A program made the position numbers and the translations under genes. The notes beneath the pieces were generated by a model. It searched no databases, was not told the DNA's origin, and saw only the letters and a program-made list of their open reading frames with translations. From Candidatus Tumulicola sp. (lineage in GTDB: Bacteria; Vulcanimicrobiota; Vulcanimicrobiia; Vulcanimicrobiales; Vulcanimicrobiaceae): a stretch of 64,000 bases of DNA. Every line of letters starts with the position of its first letter. The first letter of the stretch is position 1. Where the stretch lies: assembly GCA_036490475.1 (NCBI GenBank), contig DASXDT010000006.1, positions 806,001-870,000 on the forward strand, given 5' to 3'. Below are positions 59,266 to 64,000 of this stretch, one piece after another.

Positions 59266-60386
59266 GACGTTGACGTCGCGTTCTGGCGCGCCAGCGAAAC
59301 GGCAAACTCGGCGCAGCGCTCCAACGCGTCGGCCGGTCCCAGGGCCGCGCGCAATCCGGACAGCCGCTGCATCTGCTGCGACGGGTCGCGTAAAATCGCT
59401 TCCATTTCATCGCTCAGACGTTGGGGTGACGCTTCTTCCTGCAACAACTCCGGAATGATGGCTTCCCCGAGCACCAGATTCGGCAACGTGATGAAACGAT
59501 GTTTGATCATCCCGCGAGCATGTTTGACCAAGATTGGCTTGACCACATACAGCGCGACCGCGGGAACGCCGCTTAACGCAGCTTCGAGCACGGCCGTTCC
59601 CGATGCGACCCAGGCGGCATCGGCATTCGAGAGCGCCTCTTGCGCGCCGATGACAACCGCAACGCCCTCGATCCCGTCGCGAGCTACGTCGCGTTCGAGC
59701 CGGACGCGCGACGCAGGACTCGACGCACCGATCGTGCCCAGCACGTTCGGGCGCGTGCGGCGCACGATGCGCAACGCGGCGAGCAACAATGGCAAATGGC
59801 GGTCGACTTCGCCGTCGCGGCTTCCTGGTAGCAGTGCGATGGTACCGCCGTCCGGCGGCGGCGCCGGACGGGGCGGGCGCGCCGCGTAGCGATTGGCTAG
59901 CGGATGGCCGAAGTACGCGATGCGCAGGCCGAGTCCACGATAGAAATCGCGTTGATGCTCGAACGCCGTCAGCGGCATCGCTACATCGCTGACGATGCGC
60001 GCTTTGGCTTCGTTATCCAGCCAGGTTCCAGGCGGAAACACGTCGAGCACCGGTCCGGCGTAGTGCAGCCGGCGCAACGTCATCGCCAAGCGCAAGTTGA
60101 ACACGCCGAAATCGACCAACACGACGAGGTCGGGCTTTGTGTTGCGCAAATGAAATGCGGTGAGCCACATGATCGCGAGCAGTTTGGGGATGCGTGGAAT
60201 CGCGGCTAAGGGACCCATACTGGCCCAGCCTCGATGGTCGCGCCATATCGTAAAGCCGAAGTCGCGCATGCGGTCGCCGCCGATGCCTTCGAACGTTGCG
60301 TCCGGATCGGTATCGCGAATCGCGGCCGCCAGCAGCAGCGCTACCGATTCGCCGGAGGGCTCACCGCTCGAAAAAAAATAGCGCAA
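59262..60386 (-). CDS. lpxB: Lipid A disaccharide synthase LpxB
   Basis: A 374-residue GT19 enzyme that joins UDP-2,3-diacylglucosamine and lipid X. N terminus RYFFSSGEPSGES, then VLVDFGVFN-type acceptor motif (VVLVDFGVFNLRLA), and donor-site IALLPGSRDGEVDRHLP and AWVASGTAVLEAALSGVP. Normal length. The start is TTG 60386 by my reading; however an ATG overlapping the lpxA stop (60399) reads SAAIALFF into a run of eight T (60371-60378 on the plus strand as A8) and would join this frame with a one-base slip. The stop overlaps the metallophosphoesterase start by 4 bases. Confidence 0.93.
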   Translation of the reverse strand: MRYFFSSGEPSGESVALLLAAAIRDTDPDATFEGIGGDRMRDFGFTIWRDHRGWASMGPLAAIPRIPKLLAIMWLTAFHLRNTKPDLVVLVDFGVFNLRLAMTLRRLHYAGPVLDVFPPGTWLDNEAKARIVSDVAMPLTAFEHQRDFYRGLGLRIAYFGHPLANRYAARPPRPAPPPDGGTIALLPGSRDGEVDRHLPLLLAALRIVRRTRPNVLGTIGASSPASRVRLERDVARDGIEGVAVVIGAQEALSNADAAWVASGTAVLEAALSGVPAVALYVVKPILVKHARGMIKHRFITLPNLVLGEAIIPELLQEEASPQRLSDEMEAILRDPSQQMQRLSGLRAALGPADALERCAEFAVSLARQNATSTS

Positions 60387-60395
60387 TTGCCGCGC

Positions 60396-61163
60396 TCATT
60401 TCAGGACGCCGCGCTGCGAGCGCGATTCCAAGAACTCGACGATTTCTTTGCCGGGAGCCGTCGCCGCTTGATCCTTCATGACGGCCAGCGCCTGCGAAAC
60501 GTTCATCTTCGGGTTGTACAACGTCTTGTAAAACCGTTTGATTTCGGTACGCTCTTCGGCCGTAAAGTTTGCGCGCCGCAAACCGACGCTGTTCAATCCG
60601 TACGGACGCGCGGGGTTTCCTTCGATCAGAAAAAACGGTGGAACATCCTTGGTGATCTTGCTCGCACCACCGACCATGGCATAGCGCCCGATTCGGGTGA
60701 ATTGATGCACGCCGGCCTGACCGCCGATGGTCGCAAAATCGCCGACTTCGACGTGCCCGGCCAACTGCGCCAAATTACTCATGGTCACGCCGTTTCCCAG
60801 CATGCAGTTGTGCGCGATGTGCGTGTAGGCCAGCAGCAGACAATCGTCGCCCACGGCCGTCACCTCTTCTTCGCCGGTCGCGCGCTGGATGCTGACGTAC
60901 TCCCGTAGCACGGTTCGACTACCGATTCGCGTGTACGCACGCTCGCCGACGTATTTACGATCTTGCGAAGCGGCCCCGATGGTCGCAAACGGATAGATCT
61001 GGCAGTCTTCGCCGATCTCGGTCCAGCCGTTGACGACGATATGCGCTTGCAGCACGCTGCCGGCACCAATTTTGACGTGCTCGCCGACGACGCAATACGG
61101 ACCGACCTCGGTCGTCCTCGCGATGACCGCGCTGGGATGAACGATCGCGGTAGGATGGATCAC
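60396..61163 (-). CDS. lpxA: UDP-N-acetylglucosamine acyltransferase LpxA
   Basis: A 255-residue left-handed beta-helix acyltransferase, the first step of lipid A synthesis. Hexapeptide repeats fill residues about 1-190. The catalytic His lies in LAYTHIAHNCMLGNG, and DVPPFFLIEGNPARPYGLN marks the family. C-terminal helical domain (about 195-255) is present. GTG 61163 overlaps the fabZ stop (GTGA); the frame to 61277 lies inside fabZ. The acyl chain preference cannot be read. Followed 9 bases later by lpxB. Confidence 0.95.
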   Translation of the reverse strand: MIHPTAIVHPSAVIARTTEVGPYCVVGEHVKIGAGSVLQAHIVVNGWTEIGEDCQIYPFATIGAASQDRKYVGERAYTRIGSRTVLREYVSIQRATGEEEVTAVGDDCLLLAYTHIAHNCMLGNGVTMSNLAQLAGHVEVGDFATIGGQAGVHQFTRIGRYAMVGGASKITKDVPPFFLIEGNPARPYGLNSVGLRRANFTAEERTEIKRFYKTLYNPKMNVSQALAVMKDQAATAPGKEIVEFLESRSQRGVLK

Positions 61164-61633
61164 GGATGCAACACCGTCGCATCCGCGCCGTACATATTTT
61201 GATTGGTGACGATCGAAAACATCAACTCGGCGGCGCACACCAATTGACCGTCGACGCTGGCGTTGGCGGCGCACCATCCGATGTTGCGCTTGTGCCGGAG
61301 AATCGTTACTTCCATATCGAGGCGGTCTCCGGGAATAACCGGCCGTCGAAACTTGGCCTTATCGATACCGGCGAGATATGGCGTCTTGCGTGAAAATTCG
61401 CCCGGCTCGAGTACTACCGCTCCGCCCAATTGCGCCATCGCTTCGAGCATGTACACGCCCGGAAACAACGGGTTGCCCGGAAAGTGTCCGGTGAACACGG
61501 GCTCGTTGTAGGTGATGTTTTTATAACCGCGCACCCGCACCATCGGTTCGAGTTCGGTAATTCTGTCGATCAACAGAATCGGGAACCGGTGCGGCAGCAC
61601 ATCGAGAATCTGCCGTATATCTAACTCCGACAC
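61160..61633 (-). CDS. fabZ: 3-hydroxyacyl-[ACP] dehydratase FabZ
   Basis: A 157-residue hot-dog dehydratase. The catalytic His is in GHFPGNPLFPGVYMLEAMAQ, with Glu in the following helix, and HRFPILLIDRI is the family start. It dehydrates beta-hydroxyacyl-ACP in fatty-acid synthesis; sitting between lpxC and lpxA it balances acyl supply for lipid A, as in many diderms. The GTG at 61633 has AGGAGG directly upstream. It overlaps lpxA by 4 bases. Standalone, not fused to LpxC. Confidence 0.96.
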   Translation of the reverse strand: MSELDIRQILDVLPHRFPILLIDRITELEPMVRVRGYKNITYNEPVFTGHFPGNPLFPGVYMLEAMAQLGGAVVLEPGEFSRKTPYLAGIDKAKFRRPVIPGDRLDMEVTILRHKRNIGWCAANASVDGQLVCAAELMFSIVTNQNMYGADATVLHP

Positions 61634-61648
61634 ACGCCTCCTCCTGGC

Positions 61649-62482
61649 TTATGACGCCATGCGCGCGCGCAATGCGCGCGTAGCTGCGGCATGTAGTTCG
61701 TGTCCGCTCTTGATCGCCACGATGTCGCAACGCGGCCACGCGCCGAGCAGTGCGAAATCGCCGATCAGATCCAACACTTTATGGCGAACGACTTCGTTGG
61801 ACCAGCGCAACGGCTGCATCGGTCCATCCACCGCGAACACGATTGCGGTTTCGAGACTTCCACCCAAGGCCAACCCGCGCTCGCGAAGCGCTTCGACTTC
61901 ATGCAAATATCCGAACGTTCGCGCGCCCGCGATCTCGTCGCGATAGCTCGCGGCGTCGATTTCGCCTTCGTAATACTCGGCGCCGATCGGCGGCGGAAAA
62001 TCGGCGACGAACCGAACGCGAAACGCCGGTGCCGGCAATGCCGCGATCGTACGGTCTCCAACGGTCAACACGAACGGTTTCTCCAGGTCGAGCGTGGCTC
62101 GTTCGGCGTCCTGGGATTCGACGCCGGCGGACGCGATGGCGTCGACGAACGCTCGTGCGCTTCCGTCGGCGATCGGAATCTCGCGGCCGTCGACCCGGAT
62201 GTCGGCGTTCGACACGCCCATTGCAAACAATGCCGATAGGAGATGCTCGGTGGTGGAAACGCTGGCGCCGTCGCGGCCGATGACGGTGGCGCGCGACGTA
62301 TCGATCACGTTTTCGGCTAACGCCGGCACGCGCACCCGTCTCCCGGGCGTATGCGGATGTGCGAGGTCGAATGCGAGCCCGGCATTGGCCGCTGCGGGAA
62401 GTACCTCCACAGCACAATGCGCGCCGGTGTGCAGGCCGACACCTTCGAAATGCAGTGGCGCGCCGAGCGTTGCTTGCGTCAT
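61649..62482 (-). CDS. lpxC: UDP-3-O-acyl-GlcNAc deacetylase LpxC
   Basis: A 277-residue zinc deacetylase, the committed step of lipid A synthesis. FEGVGLHTGAH opens the fold, His of STTEHLLSALFAMG and His/Asp of VVRHKVLDLIGDFALLG provide the zinc ligands, and ARTFGYLHEVEALRERGLALGGS is the typical insert. Slightly shorter than E. coli LpxC (305). Start uncertain: ATG 62482 (TQATLGAPLHFEGVG) is my choice; GTG 62509 overlapping the lpxD stop is possible. Fifteen bases separate it from fabZ. Confidence 0.94.
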   Translation of the reverse strand: MTQATLGAPLHFEGVGLHTGAHCAVEVLPAAANAGLAFDLAHPHTPGRRVRVPALAENVIDTSRATVIGRDGASVSTTEHLLSALFAMGVSNADIRVDGREIPIADGSARAFVDAIASAGVESQDAERATLDLEKPFVLTVGDRTIAALPAPAFRVRFVADFPPPIGAEYYEGEIDAASYRDEIAGARTFGYLHEVEALRERGLALGGSLETAIVFAVDGPMQPLRWSNEVVRHKVLDLIGDFALLGAWPRCDIVAIKSGHELHAAATRALRARMAS

Positions 62483-62501
62483 CGGGCGATACGTCGCGCC
62501 G

Positions 62502-63527
62502 TTACTCACGGTCTCGTTCGAGCGCGCGCTCCAAAACGTCGACACGAGCGACGAGCTTTGGCAGGTTACGAATCATGACCTCTCGCCGCAAATCTTCGCG
62601 GTGATTGCGCGCCGGATTACCGGAAACCGTCGTACCGGGCGGCACATCGCCCCAAACGCCCGATTGACCGGCGACGCTCGCGCCGGAACCAATCGTCATG
62701 TGCCCTCTGGTGCCGACTTGTCCCGCGATTTGCACGCCATCGCCGACGACGGTCGATCCGGCCAGACCGGTGAGTGCGGCGAGCACGCAGTTCTTACCGA
62801 TGCGGCAGTTGTGACCGATCTGCACGAGGTTGTCGATCTTGGTTCCGGCGCCGATCTGCGTGCTTCCGGTCTGCGCGCGATCCACGCACGTATTGGCGCC
62901 GATCTCGACGTCGTCGTCCAAGACCACGTTGCCGATTTGCGGAATACGTTCGAGCCGGCCATCTAGAAACGCCCAGCCGAAACCTTCGCTGCCGATCACG
63001 CACCCGGCATGCAGCACGACGCGATTTCCCACCACGCAGCCCGCCATGACGCGCGCGCCCGGGTGCAGCCACACGTCATCGCCGATCCTCGCACCGTCGC
63101 CGACGTACGCACCGGCGCTCAAAGCTGTTCCCCGGCCGATGCTGGCGCCCGAACCGACGTAAACGTGCGCGGCGACGTAGGCGTCAGCCGCAACGTCGGC
63201 ATCGGGAGCGATGGCCGCCAACGGATGGCGATGGGGGCCGAGTGGCCTGGGCGCGCGCAAGCCCGCCAGCAGGCTTGCCAGCGCGTGCCGCACGTGATCC
63301 ACGATCAAGAGGGGCTTGGTGGAACGTTCCGGCGCGATCGCCGCGTCTACCAAAACGGCTTCCGCAGTGCCGGCGAGGGCCTTTGCTAAATAGCGTGCGT
63401 CGGTCGCAAACGTTAGGGCGCCGGGCCCGGCTTCGTCGACGGCGGCGATCCGCGTAATCGCAACGTCTCCATCGCCGGCCACGCGGCCGCCGACGCGCTC
63501 CGACAGTTGACGAAGCGTTCCGAGCAA
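62502..63527 (-). CDS. lpxD: UDP-3-O-acylglucosamine N-acyltransferase LpxD
   Basis: A 341-residue LpxD: an N-terminal nucleotide-binding domain (about 1-95, including DEAGPGALTFATDARYL), then a beta-helix of hexapeptides with VVLHAGCVIGSEGFGWAF and NCRIGKNCVLAALTGLAGS, and a short C-terminal helix. The catalytic His lies in the IGHNCRIG turn. Adds the second acyl chain in lipid A synthesis. TTG 63527 follows the Skp stop by one base and gives the family N terminus (LGTLRQLSERVGG); no ATG is available nearby. Confidence 0.95.
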   Translation of the reverse strand: MLGTLRQLSERVGGRVAGDGDVAITRIAAVDEAGPGALTFATDARYLAKALAGTAEAVLVDAAIAPERSTKPLLIVDHVRHALASLLAGLRAPRPLGPHRHPLAAIAPDADVAADAYVAAHVYVGSGASIGRGTALSAGAYVGDGARIGDDVWLHPGARVMAGCVVGNRVVLHAGCVIGSEGFGWAFLDGRLERIPQIGNVVLDDDVEIGANTCVDRAQTGSTQIGAGTKIDNLVQIGHNCRIGKNCVLAALTGLAGSTVVGDGVQIAGQVGTRGHMTIGSGASVAGQSGVWGDVPPGTTVSGNPARNHREDLRREVMIRNLPKLVARVDVLERALERDRE

Positions 63528-63528
63528 A

Positions 63529-63939
63529 CTACGTTCCGGGCGAAGGGGTCGCTTTTTCCGTAATGTTGAGCGACTTCTCGACGTCGGGGGTGATGTCGAC
63601 GCCGCCGTAGCCGATACCCTCGCGCGTCAACACGAGCTTCAGCTGCTTCTGCTGCGCAATTTTGGTGGCCGCGACGCGGATCTGCTGCGTCAACTGCTCG
63701 GTGATCTTGCTGTACTTTTGTTCCAACACGAACGCTGCGCGTTGCTTCTGACGAGCGTTTCCGCGCTGCGATTGGATCGACTTTTCGTCCGCTAGCAGTT
63801 GATTTTGATAGCCTTGATATTCCGGCCAGTTCGTAACGATGCGCTGCACGTCGACCAGCCCGATCGGGCTGGACGTGCCGCAACCGGTCATACCGGCAAG
63901 GGTGGCGGCGCAAAAGACTGCGTAAAGATGCTTTTTCAC
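63529..63939 (-). CDS. skp: Skp/OmpH-like chaperone, predicted lipoprotein
   Basis: A 136-residue OmpH/Skp-family protein: IGLVDVQRIVTNWPEYQGYQ start, a helical hairpin rich in Gln/Lys (KSIQSQRGNARQKQRAAF) and the closing VLTREGIGYGGVDITPDV. Skp binds unfolded outer-membrane proteins in the periplasm. The signal (AVFCAATLAGMTGC) ends in a lipobox-like MTGC, so it is predicted to be lipid-anchored, whereas classical Skp is soluble. The family usually runs about 160 residues; this is short. GTG start overlaps the stop of another Skp-like gene. Confidence 0.85.
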   Translation of the reverse strand: MKKHLYAVFCAATLAGMTGCGTSSPIGLVDVQRIVTNWPEYQGYQNQLLADEKSIQSQRGNARQKQRAAFVLEQKYSKITEQLTQQIRVAATKIAQQKQLKLVLTREGIGYGGVDITPDVEKSLNITEKATPSPGT

Positions 63940-64000
63940 TCGTGTTGGCTTTCGACGTCCTTGATGATGTCGTTCGTCAGGTCGTAGCCGCCCGGGGCGG
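63936..64000 (-). CDS. C-terminal end of a second Skp/OmpH-like gene
   Basis: The minus strand enters the window in frame with APGGYDLTNDIIKDVESQHE then a stop at 63936. The end of OmpH/Skp proteins (GY.DVT.d.i) is recognisable, so this is probably a second, upstream Skp-like gene. Its stop overlaps the start of the next gene by 4 bases. Only 20 codons are visible, so the call is tentative. Confidence 0.55.
   Translation of the reverse strand, partial: APGGYDLTNDIIKDVESQHE

Overview
The window is about 62% GC by eye and is densely packed bacterial chromosome, with about 59 protein genes (two cut by the window ends). I see no tRNA, rRNA, CRISPR array, insertion sequence or phage gene. Most neighbouring co-directional genes overlap by 4 bases (ATGA, GTGA or TTGA) and GTG/TTG starts are common, so I moved many starts inside longer frames using family alignment from memory and stop/start coupling. 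The gene set describes a diderm, LPS-making, respiring rod: Lpx/Lpt genes, Skp-like chaperones, FtsEX, a full Min system and RodA. An actinobacterial-style fused 2-oxoglutarate dehydrogenase sits with LPS genes, a DUF3084/YqgF pair, a MoxR-DUF58 cluster and an LpxB-related protein of a type I associate with Cyanobacteria and Deinococcus. This suggests a deep-branching diderm outside Proteobacteria, such as Candidatus Eremiobacterota (WPS-2) or a relative. The taxonomic placement is inference.

Layout. 1-3.4 kb: start of a uridine-kinase-like gene, a membrane-anchored hypothetical, a YciH/SUI1 protein coupled to a cytochrome P450, a LOG-family nucleosidase and a decayed-looking frame. 3.4-10.3 kb: secreted prolyl oligopeptidase, a carboxymuconolactone-decarboxylase-fold protein, and a 1411-residue E2-E1 2-oxoglutarate dehydrogenase carrying two lipoyl domains. 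10.5-16.3 kb: dienelactone hydrolase, RmuC, secreted peroxiredoxin, hypotheticals and an acyl-CoA dehydrogenase. 16.3-22 kb: ftsE-ftsX, an EnvC-like M23 hydrolase with an intact active site, and two tandem C-terminal processing proteases, ending at two hairpins. 22-29 kb: RNase G/E with a long arginine-rich tail, a lipoprotein, a leucine-rich-repeat-like protein, a phosphoesterase, and a methyltransferase whose 3' end is antisense to rodA. 28-32.3 kb (minus strand): minC-minD-minD-minE-rodA, with two minD copies. 32.5-36 kb: M48 metalloprotease, DUF697-like protein, RDD protein. 36-42.3 kb: SpoIIM-like protein opposite moxR-DUF4350/DUF58-DUF4129 and a multi-pass membrane protein. 42.3-47.4 kb: orphan prepilin, dnaX-ybaB-recR, recQ. 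47.5-49.2 kb: secreted hypothetical.

From the right edge down to 49.2 kb the minus strand is one long envelope operon: two Skp-like genes, lpxD, lpxC, fabZ, lpxA, lpxB, a metallophosphoesterase, an LpxB-related glycosyltransferase, an O-antigen-ligase-like protein, lptC, lptB, lptF, DUF3084, YqgF, then a beta-barrel-like protein, a TPR protein and a glycosyltransferase. Read together it covers most of lipid A synthesis, LPS export and outer-membrane protein chaperoning. The missing LpxH step may be filled by the embedded metallophosphoesterase.

The most interesting points are the two-MinD Min operon with an extended MinE, the self-contained lipoylated KGD-type enzyme coupled to an AhpD-fold protein, the FtsEX-M23-CTP-CTP operon, the metallophosphoesterase after lpxB, an eight-T run at the lpxB start, and an intrinsic terminator written into the coding tail of the convergent RNase gene.
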